Part shown: positions 8,460 through 17,216 of the stretch, in pieces | Position numbering within the stretch: the stretch's first letter is position 1 | Layout of the letters: the number at the start of each line of letters is the position of its first letter | Assembly (NCBI RefSeq): GCF_905220705.1 | Contig: NZ_CAJNAT010000007.1 | Location: 248,001 to 312,000, forward strand | Length of the DNA: 64,000 bases | Source: Paraburkholderia domus | Lineage (GTDB): Bacteria; Pseudomonadota; Gammaproteobacteria; Burkholderiales; Burkholderiaceae | Reading direction: 5' to 3' | Position numbers and translations under genes: made by a program | Notes under the pieces: generated by a model | Told to the model about the DNA's origin: nothing | Database searches by the model: none | Seen by the model: only the letters and a program-made list of their open reading frames with translations

Positions 8460-10640
8460 ATGAACCACATCATCACCGCGCACACACCGCTCGATCCGCA
8501 GACGCTTCGATTCCGTTCGCTACGCGGCGAGGAGACGCTGTCGGCGCTGTATGAATTCAACGTGGAACTGGTGAGCCCGTCCGCTTCGCTCGATATGAAC
8601 GCGCTGCTCGGCAAGCCACTGACGCTCCACATCACCACACTCAACGGCCGTACGCGCTACCTCGGCGGCCAGATCGTGCGTTGCGAATTCGCCGGGCGCG
8701 AGACCAATACGCCGCGCACCTACATCTATGCCGTCACGCTGCGGCCGTGGTTGTGGTATCTGACGAAAACCACCGACTGCCGCATTTTCCAGAACCGCAC
8801 AGCGGTCGAGATTCTGCGCGAGGTCGTCGACAAATATGGCTTTACCGTCGAAGAACGCCTGCTCGCAAGCTATCGCCGCTGGGACTATTGCGTACAGTAC
8901 CAGGAAAGCGACTTCAACTTCGTTAGCCGGCTGATGGAGCAGGAAGGCATCTATTACTACTTCCGCCACGAAGCCGGCCAACAGGTGCTGGTGCTTGCCG
9001 ACGACACCAGCGCGCACGACCCGTTGCCGGAGCACGCAACACTGCCGTATCAGTCTCCCGACCGCCTCGCGCTACCGCGCGAAGAAGGCATCGACCTGTG
9101 GCGCCCCGCCACCCAGATGAGCGCGGGCGCCTACGCCGTCGACGATTACGACTTTCGCAAGCCGCGAGCCGATCTCTCGCAGATGCGAGCCCAATCTTCG
9201 AGTGCCGAGCATGGCGGCTACGCCAGGTATTCGTGGCAAAACGGCTACATCGAACCGGAGCAGGGCGAGCATTACGCGCGCATGCGTCTCGAAGAGGAGC
9301 AGGCACAAAACGCACGCGTGCAGGCTCACACCCGCTTGCGTGAAGCCGCGCCGGGTTATCGCTTCACGCTGCAAAACTGCCCGCGGCAAGCCGAAAACCG
9401 TGAATATCTGCTTGTAGGCGTGAGCTACCGCCTGCAGGAAGGCGGCTATGCAAGCGGCAGCGGCCACGCGCAATACGAATTCGATCTCGTCGCTCAGCCC
9501 TCGTCGCTGCCGTTTCGAGCGCCGAGCACCACGCCGGTGCCCAAGGCCACCGGTCCACAGACCGCCGTGGTGGTAGGCCCTGCAGGCCAGGATATCTGGA
9601 CCGACCAATACGGCCGCGTGAAAGTGCACTTCCGCTGGGACCGCTACGGCACGGGCGACGAAAACAGCTCGTGCTGGATTCGCGTGTCCGACGCGTGGGC
9701 CGGCGCCGGCTTCGGCAGCATTCATATTCCGCGAATCGGCCAGGAAGTGGTGGTCGATTTTCTCAACGGCGCACTCGACCGTCCGGTCATCACCGGGCGC
9801 ATTTACAACGCCGATCAGATGCCGCCTTTCGCGCTACCCGAGGCGGCCACGCAAAGCGGCTTCGTCACGCGTACACCAGGCGGCAGCAGCGCCAACGCGA
9901 ACATGCTGCGCTTCGAAGACAAACAGGGCGCGGAGCAAATTGCACTTCACGCTGAACGCAACTACGACGTCTCGGTCGAGAACAACGCGACGCGTCAGGT
10001 CGGCGGTAACGAAGCCGTCACCGTGAACAACGATGCCACGCGCGGCGTCGGCCGTGACTACACCGTATCGGTCGGCAACGACCTCGCCGCGTCGATCGCC
10101 AGCAACGAGACCCGCAAGGTCGGCAACAACTACCAGGCGGAGGTTGTGAACGACGAGACGCATGCCGTCGGTCGCAACTACAACCTGAAGGTCGCGAACG
10201 ATTCGATCCACACCGTGGGCAACAACCACGCGCTTGAGGTCACCAGTAACCTGACGCAAAGCGTGGGCTGCGACCACAGCCTGAGCGTCGCCAGCAACTC
10301 GACAACCAGCGTGGGCGCCAACTCCACAAGCACCGTCGGCGGCAACTCGGCCGTCACGGTCAGCGGTAGTTCCACTTCGATCGTGATAGGTACCCAAACG
10401 CTCATCACCACGGATCAGATCGCGCTGACCGGCTCGGTCGTCGCGGTGACCGGGTCGAGCATCGCAGCTATCGGCTCGAGCGTCAGTGCGACCGGATCGA
10501 ACGTGAATGCGACGGGGTCGATGGTCGGTGCCACCGGCAGCGCGGTGTCCACGACCGGATCGTCGGTCAGCAGCACGGGATCGAGCGTTAGCGCGGTCGG
10601 CGTGTCATTCACCACCGTCGGATTTTCGGTGACCTTCTGA
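8460..10640 (+). CDS. vgrG: T6SS spike protein VgrG with a long repeat tail
   Basis: VgrG trimers form the spike at the tip of the Hcp tube. The ATG at 8460 gives 726 residues; upstream in-frame sequence overlaps tssG. The gp27-like part occupies roughly residues 1-370. The gp5-like OB-fold follows at about 377-450 and includes DQYGRVKVHFRWDRYG and SIHIPRIGQEVVVDFLNG. After a linker, bases 9975-10406 encode 18 octapeptides of the type VGxNxxxx and bases 10407-10637 encode 11 heptapeptides of the type TGSxVxx, ending at the stop codon. No enzymatic C-terminal domain is present, so this is a structural VgrG. The cargo genes follow immediately. Confidence 0.96.
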   Translation: MNHIITAHTPLDPQTLRFRSLRGEETLSALYEFNVELVSPSASLDMNALLGKPLTLHITTLNGRTRYLGGQIVRCEFAGRETNTPRTYIYAVTLRPWLWYLTKTTDCRIFQNRTAVEILREVVDKYGFTVEERLLASYRRWDYCVQYQESDFNFVSRLMEQEGIYYYFRHEAGQQVLVLADDTSAHDPLPEHATLPYQSPDRLALPREEGIDLWRPATQMSAGAYAVDDYDFRKPRADLSQMRAQSSSAEHGGYARYSWQNGYIEPEQGEHYARMRLEEEQAQNARVQAHTRLREAAPGYRFTLQNCPRQAENREYLLVGVSYRLQEGGYASGSGHAQYEFDLVAQPSSLPFRAPSTTPVPKATGPQTAVVVGPAGQDIWTDQYGRVKVHFRWDRYGTGDENSSCWIRVSDAWAGAGFGSIHIPRIGQEVVVDFLNGALDRPVITGRIYNADQMPPFALPEAATQSGFVTRTPGGSSANANMLRFEDKQGAEQIALHAERNYDVSVENNATRQVGGNEAVTVNNDATRGVGRDYTVSVGNDLAASIASNETRKVGNNYQAEVVNDETHAVGRNYNLKVANDSIHTVGNNHALEVTSNLTQSVGCDHSLSVASNSTTSVGANSTSTVGGNSAVTVSGSSTSIVIGTQTLITTDQIALTGSVVAVTGSSIAAIGSSVSATGSNVNATGSMVGATGSAVSTTGSSVSSTGSSVSAVGVSFTTVGFSVTF

Positions 10641-10646
10641 TATCCG

Positions 10647-13148
10647 ATGAAAATCATCAAACCCACTCCCGTCGGCATCCTGACCCGCGCGTACCGTTCG
10701 GCCGGCAGCGAACATCTTGGTATCGCGATACCGGTGATGGTGACGCTCGGCGATGCGCCTCGCCTCGTAAGCGAGTCGGAGTTGTGGAATACCGTTGGCG
10801 AAGAACTGTACGGCTATGCGCTCGACGCCGCATTGCCCAAGCAGCATGCCGAGTTTCTCGTAGCGGGACGCGCCTACGGCAAGTATTGCGACGCGGCCAA
10901 TACGTGCCGTGTCGACGTTCGCTTTGCAGGTCTAAGCAAGCAATTGCGGGTGTGGGGCGCGCGTGAGTGGAACGGCGATGTACCGTCGCAAGCCGCGCCT
11001 TTCGAATGCTTGCCTGTCGACTGGCCACTCGCCTATGGCGGCCCGGGCTGCGCCGACAATCCACGCGGAATCGGTTTTCCCCCAAGGTCGCCGGAGGGAG
11101 CCTCGCCGCCTGCTCAGATCGAGCACCCGGACACGCCGATCAGCACGCGCGAGCGCCGCGCCACGCCGGCGGCTTTTACGCCGATCGCCGCTGACTGGCC
11201 GCAGCGCCGCGCGCTATACGGCGAGATGGACCCGCAGTGGCTCGAAGAGGACTGCCCCGGTTTTCCGCGCACGATGGATCCGAGCTATTTCAACGTTGCG
11301 CCTCCGGATCAGCAATTCCCCCACTTCGCTTCGCTGCCGCCAGGCGCTGCGTATGAATTGATCCATCTGCACCCGGATCGCCCGAGGTTGGCCGGCACCT
11401 TGCCGCCACTGCGCGCGCGCTGCTTCCTGCAGCGCACACACGAGTCTGAATTGTCCGAAATCGTCATGCGGCTAACGACTGTGTGGTTCATTCCGCACCG
11501 GGAACGGGCCATCATGATTTTTCACGGCACGGCCCGAATCGAAGAATTCGACGCGCAAGACGTCGCGAATCTGCTGCTCGCCGCCGAATACGACCACGAC
11601 GCGCGCAGCGAGACGCACTATCGGCGCGTGTTCGATCTTCGCATGGACAGCAAACGCGGCGCATTGCACGCCCTGCGCGACCATGACCTCGCGCCACAAG
11701 CACTGCTAGTTGCCACGGACGGCACACACGCCGAACCATCGATCGGCGCATTGCAACGCAATCTGCGGCAGCGCGCCCTTGAGCAGACCAAACGCGCTGC
11801 CGCGAGCGGCGTCGTCATCCCTTCAATGGAACCGGCCGCCGCACGGACACCACGTCTCGACGAACTGGCCGAGTTCGTCGAGCGCAACGAACAACTCGCC
11901 GAGGCCCAGTTGGCTGCGCTCGAACAGACGCGTCAGCGAATCGAGGCCGAGCACCCCGGATTCGAGGCGGACCGCAACGCGTCTGCAAGACGCGGGCCGC
12001 CCCGTTCTTTCGCGAGCCATCGCGCCCCGCACGATGCGCCGTCTGGCATGCAAGAGCTGGAACGGGAGGCAGAGCGCAAACTGCGCGCGGCCTACCTGCA
12101 GGCAGCCCACTATCAGGAAGCCGCACCGCGACTCGACAGTGCGGCGTCCACCGTGCTGCGCGAACGCGTCGCCGCCTGCCGTGGCCGCGGCGAATCGCTT
12201 GCCGGCCTCGATCTCACCGGCGCCGATCTGAGCAGAATGAATCTGCGCGGCGCTGACCTAGCCGGTGCGCTGCTCGAAAGCGCCGACCTGAGCGGCACCG
12301 ACCTGACTGGCGCTAACTTGCGCGACGCGGTTATTGCGCGCGCCGCCCTCACCGGGACCGTGTTCGCCAAGGCCGATCTGACAGGCGCCAACCTGGCGCT
12401 CACCGATTGTGAAAGGACCGACTTCAGCGAAGCCGTCCTCGACCGCTGCCTGTTCGAACGCGCAGTCTGGCGGCACTGCAACGCGAGGCGTGCATCGGCG
12501 AAACAAGTTCAGTTCAGCGGCTGCCGCTTCGACACCGTTGACTTCAGCGAAGCCAGGCTGAGCGAACTAGTCTTCATCGACCAGTCATTCGTCGACGTGA
12601 TCCTGCGGGCGGCGAAGCTTCGCAAGCTCGCGTTCATCCAATGCCGGCTCGAGCGCGCCGCTTTCACATCCGCAGACATCGAAGGCTTTGGTTTCGTCGA
12701 GACCGTCGCAGATCAGATTCGTTTCGACCACGCGCACCTTCGCAAGGCGTGTTTCGCGAAAAACACCGTGCTGGAACGCGCGGACTTCTCTCAGGCGTTG
12801 CTGATCGAAGTTAACTTGCGGCAAACACAGGCCCGGAACGCGTCTTTCAGCGCTGCAACGATCTCCCAATGCGACTTCTCGGATGCCGATCTGCAGCATG
12901 CAGACCTGCGCGATGCGAAGTTCGACGGCGGCTATATGGTGCGCGCCGACCTGACGGGCGCCAGCCTCACGGGCGCCGACCTGATTGGTGCGCAAATGCG
13001 CCGCGCGGTGCTGCACGGCGCCAATTTCGACGAAGCAAACCTGTTCCGCGCCAATCTCGCCGAAGCCGGGATCAGCAAGTCCACACGACTCGATCGTGCC
13101 TATCTCGAACAGACCATATTTCATCCGTTGCGCAAGGCGACCCCATGA
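10647..13148 (+). CDS. DUF2169 protein with C-terminal pentapeptide repeats (T6SS cargo cassette)
   Basis: The 833-residue protein starts 6 bases after vgrG. Its N-terminal part (about residues 1-350) matches the DUF2169 family, which is repeatedly found beside vgrG and PAAR-like genes and is thought to help load effectors onto the spike. A charged segment around residues 395-440 (for example ELAEFVERNEQLAEAQLAA) looks like a coiled coil. Residues of about 515-810 are pentapeptide repeats of the A(D/N)LxxA type, which predict a right-handed quadrilateral beta-helix; the middle of this block is less regular than its ends. No signal peptide or catalytic motif is visible. The exact role is unknown. 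Confidence 0.85.
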   Translation: MKIIKPTPVGILTRAYRSAGSEHLGIAIPVMVTLGDAPRLVSESELWNTVGEELYGYALDAALPKQHAEFLVAGRAYGKYCDAANTCRVDVRFAGLSKQLRVWGAREWNGDVPSQAAPFECLPVDWPLAYGGPGCADNPRGIGFPPRSPEGASPPAQIEHPDTPISTRERRATPAAFTPIAADWPQRRALYGEMDPQWLEEDCPGFPRTMDPSYFNVAPPDQQFPHFASLPPGAAYELIHLHPDRPRLAGTLPPLRARCFLQRTHESELSEIVMRLTTVWFIPHRERAIMIFHGTARIEEFDAQDVANLLLAAEYDHDARSETHYRRVFDLRMDSKRGALHALRDHDLAPQALLVATDGTHAEPSIGALQRNLRQRALEQTKRAAASGVVIPSMEPAAARTPRLDELAEFVERNEQLAEAQLAALEQTRQRIEAEHPGFEADRNASARRGPPRSFASHRAPHDAPSGMQELEREAERKLRAAYLQAAHYQEAAPRLDSAASTVLRERVAACRGRGESLAGLDLTGADLSRMNLRGADLAGALLESADLSGTDLTGANLRDAVIARAALTGTVFAKADLTGANLALTDCERTDFSEAVLDRCLFERAVWRHCNARRASAKQVQFSGCRFDTVDFSEARLSELVFIDQSFVDVILRAAKLRKLAFIQCRLERAAFTSADIEGFGFVETVADQIRFDHAHLRKACFAKNTVLERADFSQALLIEVNLRQTQARNASFSAATISQCDFSDADLQHADLRDAKFDGGYMVRADLTGASLTGADLIGAQMRRAVLHGANFDEANLFRANLAEAGISKSTRLDRAYLEQTIFHPLRKATP

Positions 13149-14239
13149 TGTCCGAGCGCGAACAATTGCAGCGGGCGGTACGCAACGGCGAGACGATAAG
13201 CAACCGGTCGATCGGCGCACTGGCTCTGGAGCAGTGCGACCTGTCGGGCGGCATCTTCGAGAACGTTGTATTCGACGGCACACGGCTTTCGCAAGCCCGC
13301 TTCGCCGAGAGCATCTTCAACGAGTGCGTGTTCACCAACGTCGACCTGCACGGCGCGGATCTGTCGAAAAGCGTGTTCATCAACGGTGCGCTGATCCGCT
13401 CGGATCTGTCCGGCAGTCTGCTCGACGAATGTCGTCTGAATGGAACGTGCGCCAGCGGGACTCGCTTCAGTGACATGCGCGCCAGAGGCTTCGTGTGTCT
13501 GCATACCGACCTTCAGGCGTGCCGGTTCGACGGCGCGCAAATTGATCGAGGCTTCTTTGACGAGACGCCGTTGCGTGGGGCTGATTTCTCCCAAACCCGT
13601 CTACAACGGTGCTTCTTCTACCGGCTCGATCTGCGAGACGTCGCCTTTGCACGCACGGGATTCGATCGTGTCGTGTTCACGGAATCGAACCTCGGCGGGC
13701 AGCATCTGAGCGGCCAGACGTTCGTCCGCTGCCAGTTCGTCGCCGTCGACCTGAGCGGGGCCGATCTCACGTCGGCCAGTCTGGCCAACTGCAATTTTCA
13801 GGGCGCGAGGCTCGAACACGTGGTGCTTGAGCATGCGCAAGCGTCATCCGCCATTTTCTTCGACGCGGACGTCAGTCATGCACGGTGTGGCCACGCGCGA
13901 TTGGACAACAGCATCTGGGTCGATGCACGTGTGCGACACACCGACTTCTCAGACGCCGATTTATGCGGCGCTGTATTTCAACGTGCCGATGCCGCAGGCG
14001 CGCGCTTCGTTCGAGCGCGCCTGAGTGCGGCTGACTTTTCATACGCCGAACTAGCCGGTGCGGATTTTCACGAAGCGGCATTCGCACGCACTGCCTTTCA
14101 CGGCGCCAAGGCCGCCGAACCAGCGAACCATCCCGGCCGGCCAGGCGTAATCGACCATGAACCCGCCTTGGCCGCCGCGCAGGAATGGTCGAAACACCGG
14201 GACGCTCGCCGACGCACATTCCCCAAGGAGCAGTCATGA
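13145..14239 (+). CDS. Pentapeptide-repeat protein of the T6SS cargo cassette
   Basis: The 364-residue protein is almost entirely pentapeptide repeats (about residues 25-330, for example VDLHGADLSKSVF and VDLSGADLTSASL), so it should fold as a long right-handed beta-helix. A short charged tail follows. ATG at 13145 overlaps the previous stop as ATGA and has AAGG upstream; ATG at 13148 is an equivalent choice. It probably arose alongside or pairs with the preceding pentapeptide domain. I see no catalytic residues, secretion signal or membrane segment. It could be a structural loading partner, an effector or a protective protein; the sequence alone does not decide. Confidence 0.8.
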   Translation: MMSEREQLQRAVRNGETISNRSIGALALEQCDLSGGIFENVVFDGTRLSQARFAESIFNECVFTNVDLHGADLSKSVFINGALIRSDLSGSLLDECRLNGTCASGTRFSDMRARGFVCLHTDLQACRFDGAQIDRGFFDETPLRGADFSQTRLQRCFFYRLDLRDVAFARTGFDRVVFTESNLGGQHLSGQTFVRCQFVAVDLSGADLTSASLANCNFQGARLEHVVLEHAQASSAIFFDADVSHARCGHARLDNSIWVDARVRHTDFSDADLCGAVFQRADAAGARFVRARLSAADFSYAELAGADFHEAAFARTAFHGAKAAEPANHPGRPGVIDHEPALAAAQEWSKHRDARRRTFPKEQS

Positions 14240-14886
14240 CAACAACCGCAGCGCAACGGCGCGTGCCTGCGCCGGACACCGGTTCCGAACGCACCGACAA
14301 CAGTATTGGCACGGTAATCGCCGTCCTGCATGACGACGTATTGCTGGTGACCGGCGACGATGGCGCACTGCAGACATGCAAGCGAGCGTTCAGTTGCCTG
14401 ATTGCGCCGGTCATCCGCGATCGCGTGGTGGTCTGCAGCAATGGTCCGCGGCACGGCTACGTGCTCGCAGTACTTGAACGTGTGACGGGCAGCGAGACGC
14501 GCATCCACATCGAAGGCGACCTGCGCATCGACGCAGCCGGCGACGTGCACCTCAGTGCGGCGCGCAACATTGCATTGAACAGTGAGCGCTTTGCCGTCAC
14601 GACGCACGACGCAGAACTCTCGTCCGCAAAAAGTACGTTCGTCTGCGATGAACTCGAAGGGCGCGTCGGCCTCGTGCGTCTGCTCGGCAAAACCATCGAA
14701 GCAGTGGTCGAGCGCGTCGTGCAAATCAGCAAGACCAGTTTCCGCTCGATTGAAACCATCGACCATCTGCGCGCCGCACATATCGACTACGCAGCGTCCG
14801 AAAGCGTGCGCCTGCACGGCAAGAACACCCTGCTGAGCGCCGAGCACCTGTCGAAGCTGGATGCCGAACAGATTCACCTGGGATAG
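14236..14886 (+). CDS. DUF3540 domain protein of the T6SS cargo cassette
   Basis: The 216-residue protein resembles the DUF3540 family, which occurs next to DUF2169 and DUF4150 genes in T6SS loci. A small beta-rich N-terminal part (about residues 15-80, containing GTVIAVLHDDVLLVTGDDG) is followed by alternating hydrophobic stretches (RIHIEGDLRIDAAGDVHLSA) that look like a beta-helix similar to a VgrG tail. The ATG at 14236 overlaps the previous stop as ATGA and has AAGGAG five bases upstream. Function is not established; a spike extension or adaptor is plausible. Confidence 0.8.
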   Translation: MTTTAAQRRVPAPDTGSERTDNSIGTVIAVLHDDVLLVTGDDGALQTCKRAFSCLIAPVIRDRVVVCSNGPRHGYVLAVLERVTGSETRIHIEGDLRIDAAGDVHLSAARNIALNSERFAVTTHDAELSSAKSTFVCDELEGRVGLVRLLGKTIEAVVERVVQISKTSFRSIETIDHLRAAHIDYAASESVRLHGKNTLLSAEHLSKLDAEQIHLG

Positions 14887-14895
14887 GAGAAAACA

Positions 14896-15285
14896 ATGGT
14901 GATGGTCAACTCGAGCGCAGGCGGCGCCAACGACGCCGTATGCGTGAACCTGACGCCGCCTGTCGGCGTCCCGATCGCTTACGACAACAACGCGCAGCGT
15001 CCCCAGGCAATTCCCAATGTCAGCAATATCCTGATCGCCGCCGCTCCAGCTCACAACCTCGCCACCATCATCCCCGTCACGAGCGGCGATGCACCGGGCT
15101 CGATGGGCGGCGTCATCTCGGGCACCGTATGCGCGAGTTCGCGCAACATCAACGGCGCCAACACGGTGTTGCTGCACGGCATGCCGACCACTCGCATGAC
15201 CGACCCCACCCAGCAGAACGCGACCAACGCGATCGGCACCGGCACATCGCCGAGCCAGACGCACATTCTGAATCTGGCCGGCTAA
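14896..15285 (+). CDS. PAAR-like spike tip protein (DUF4150)
   Basis: DUF4150 proteins are PAAR-like tips that cap the VgrG spike. The 129-residue protein contains the expected ACVNLTPPVG-like start (here AVCVNLTPPVGVPIAYDN) and GTVCASSRNINGANTVLLHG, and it ends without any extra domain. Many family members carry a C-terminal toxin; this one does not, so it should act only as a tip. A ribosome binding site (AGGAGAAAAC, 14886-14895) directly precedes the ATG. It closes the cargo cassette just before tssJ. Confidence 0.88.
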   Translation: MVMVNSSAGGANDAVCVNLTPPVGVPIAYDNNAQRPQAIPNVSNILIAAAPAHNLATIIPVTSGDAPGSMGGVISGTVCASSRNINGANTVLLHGMPTTRMTDPTQQNATNAIGTGTSPSQTHILNLAG

Positions 15286-15308
15286 GCGCCTCACAGGATC
15301 GCACCTCG

Positions 15309-15821
15309 ATGAAGCGCTTGCGCCTTTTTCTCGCCTTAAGCGTCGCCCTTCTAGCCGGCGCATGCGCAACGCAGCCCAAGCCTGAAGCGCGTGCCTGCGA
15401 CCTGTATTTCGAAGCGGCATTCAACGTAAATCCTGACGGCCAGGGCCGGCCTGCGCCGATTCTGGTCGGCCTTTACACGCTGAAATCGACCGCCGCATTC
15501 GAAGCGAGCGACTTCCCGTCCTTGCAGGATCGCGCCAAGGCGGTGTTGGCCGACGACCTCGTCTCGTTCGAGCAAATCATCCTGCTGCCGGGAGAGCGCA
15601 AGCTGATCCAGCGAATCGCCGACCCCGGCGTGCGGGCGCTCGGTGTCGTCGCAGGCTATCGCGAACTCGACCGGCACACCTGGAAAGCAACCTACGCACT
15701 CCCCGCCGACGGCGCGGGCAGCACGTTTTCATTCTGGCCGTTCACTCACGAGCGGCTTGTCGTGCAAGTGAAACTCAGCAACGGCCTGATCGTTAGAACC
15801 ATGGACTGGGCACACCGATGA
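15309..15821 (+). CDS. tssJ: T6SS outer-membrane lipoprotein TssJ
   Basis: TssJ anchors the membrane complex in the outer membrane and binds TssM in the periplasm. The 170-residue precursor starts with a lipoprotein signal peptide, MKRLRLFLALSVALLAGAC, whose lipobox LAGAC puts the lipidated cysteine at residue 19. The mature part resembles the transthyretin-like TssJ domain (DLYFEAAFNVNPDGQGRPAPI and VVQVKLSNGLIV). The ATG at 15309 avoids an upstream in-frame stretch overlapping the DUF4150 gene. The stop overlaps the tssK start as ATGA. Confidence 0.92.
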   Translation: MKRLRLFLALSVALLAGACATQPKPEARACDLYFEAAFNVNPDGQGRPAPILVGLYTLKSTAAFEASDFPSLQDRAKAVLADDLVSFEQIILLPGERKLIQRIADPGVRALGVVAGYRELDRHTWKATYALPADGAGSTFSFWPFTHERLVVQVKLSNGLIVRTMDWAHR

Positions 15822-17185
15822 AGTACGAACACTCGCCACTCAAAAACGGCGGCGCGGCCCGCAGCAAAGTTGTCTGGTCGGAAGGCATGTTTCTGCGGCC
15901 CCAGCATTTCCAGCAGCTCGAACGTTACGTCGAAGCCTATGTACAGCAGCGCTGCCTGGCATCTCAAGGCGCGTTCTGGGGTTTCCATAGCGTCGAGATC
16001 GATCACGATGCACTGGCGCTCGGCAAAGTGGCGCTCTCGAACGCGCAAGGGGTGCTGCCCGACGGCACACCGTTTCTGCTGATCGAGCCCGACGACTTGC
16101 CGGCGCCGCTCGACGTCCCACCCGACGCAAAAGACGTCACGGTGCTGCTCGCACTTCCACGCAGGCGAGCCGGTGCCGACGACACGATCTTCGAAGAGCA
16201 TGCCGGATCGCTCGCGCGTTACGCCGTGTATTCGCGCGACATCGCCGATAGCAACGCGGTTGCGCTGGGGCCTGCCGCCGTGCAACTGGCCCGGCCGCGC
16301 ATGCGTCTCATACTCGCCTCCGAGCTCGACAGCCAATGGCATGCCATCGGTTTGCTGCGCGTACTGGAGCGGCGCAACGATCGTCAACTGGTGCTCGACA
16401 AGCACTACATTCCACCGATGCTGAGCGCGGACCAGCACCCGGTGCTTGGCCAATACCTGCGCGAACTGCACGGGCTGCTCGAACAGCGGGGCGAAGCGCT
16501 CGCGCAGCGTCAGTCCCGGCCTGGCCGCGGCGGTGTGGCCGAGCTCGCGGAGTTTCTGCTGCTCGCGCTGATCAACCGTGCGCAGGCCGAGACATGGCAC
16601 GCGCTGCATACGCCCCACCTGCATCCGGAGCACCTCTTTCTGCAATGGCTGCGCCTTGCGTTCGAGCTGTCCACCTACACCACCGACGAGCGGCGGCCGG
16701 CGCTATATCCCAGCTATCAACACGACGATTTGCAAGGAAGTTTCGGGCCCCTGATGGCCGAGTTGCGTCGCGCGCTGTCGACCGTTCTCGAACAGAACGC
16801 CATTGCACTCGAATTGCAGGAGCGCGCGCACCGCGTCTGGGTCGCACAGATTCCTAGTGTCGAGCTTCTGCACCATGCCGGTTTCGTGCTTGCGGTGCAT
16901 GCGGATCTGCCCGCCGAGACCGTGCGTACACGCTATCCGGCTCAAGTGAAGATCGGCCCGGTCGAGCGGCTCGCGGAACTGGTGCACCTGCAGTTACCCG
17001 GCATCGCCATGCGCAGCTTGCCGGTCGCGCCGCGGCAGATCCCCTACAACGCGGGCTATCACTATTTCGAACTCGACGGCGGGGGCGAACTCTGGAAACA
17101 GCTCGAACAGTCCGGCGGCCTCGCTTTGCACGTGGCCGGCGACCTGCCGGGATTGACGATGGAATGCTGGGCAATTCGCACCTGA
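15818..17185 (+). CDS. tssK: T6SS baseplate protein TssK
   Basis: TssK trimers link the baseplate wedges to the TssLM membrane complex. The 455-residue length is typical, and the family signature VVWSEGMFLRPQHFQQLERYVE lies at residues of about 18-39 (quoted here in two overlapping parts: SEGMFLRPQHFQQ and QLERY). The conserved C-terminal RQIPYNAGYHYFELD block is present. It overlaps tssJ by four bases (ATGA) and is followed by tssL. Confidence 0.96.
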   Translation: MKYEHSPLKNGGAARSKVVWSEGMFLRPQHFQQLERYVEAYVQQRCLASQGAFWGFHSVEIDHDALALGKVALSNAQGVLPDGTPFLLIEPDDLPAPLDVPPDAKDVTVLLALPRRRAGADDTIFEEHAGSLARYAVYSRDIADSNAVALGPAAVQLARPRMRLILASELDSQWHAIGLLRVLERRNDRQLVLDKHYIPPMLSADQHPVLGQYLRELHGLLEQRGEALAQRQSRPGRGGVAELAEFLLLALINRAQAETWHALHTPHLHPEHLFLQWLRLAFELSTYTTDERRPALYPSYQHDDLQGSFGPLMAELRRALSTVLEQNAIALELQERAHRVWVAQIPSVELLHHAGFVLAVHADLPAETVRTRYPAQVKIGPVERLAELVHLQLPGIAMRSLPVAPRQIPYNAGYHYFELDGGGELWKQLEQSGGLALHVAGDLPGLTMECWAIRT

Positions 17186-17216
17186 TCTCATGTATGCAAA
17201 AGAAAGGCGAATAAAC

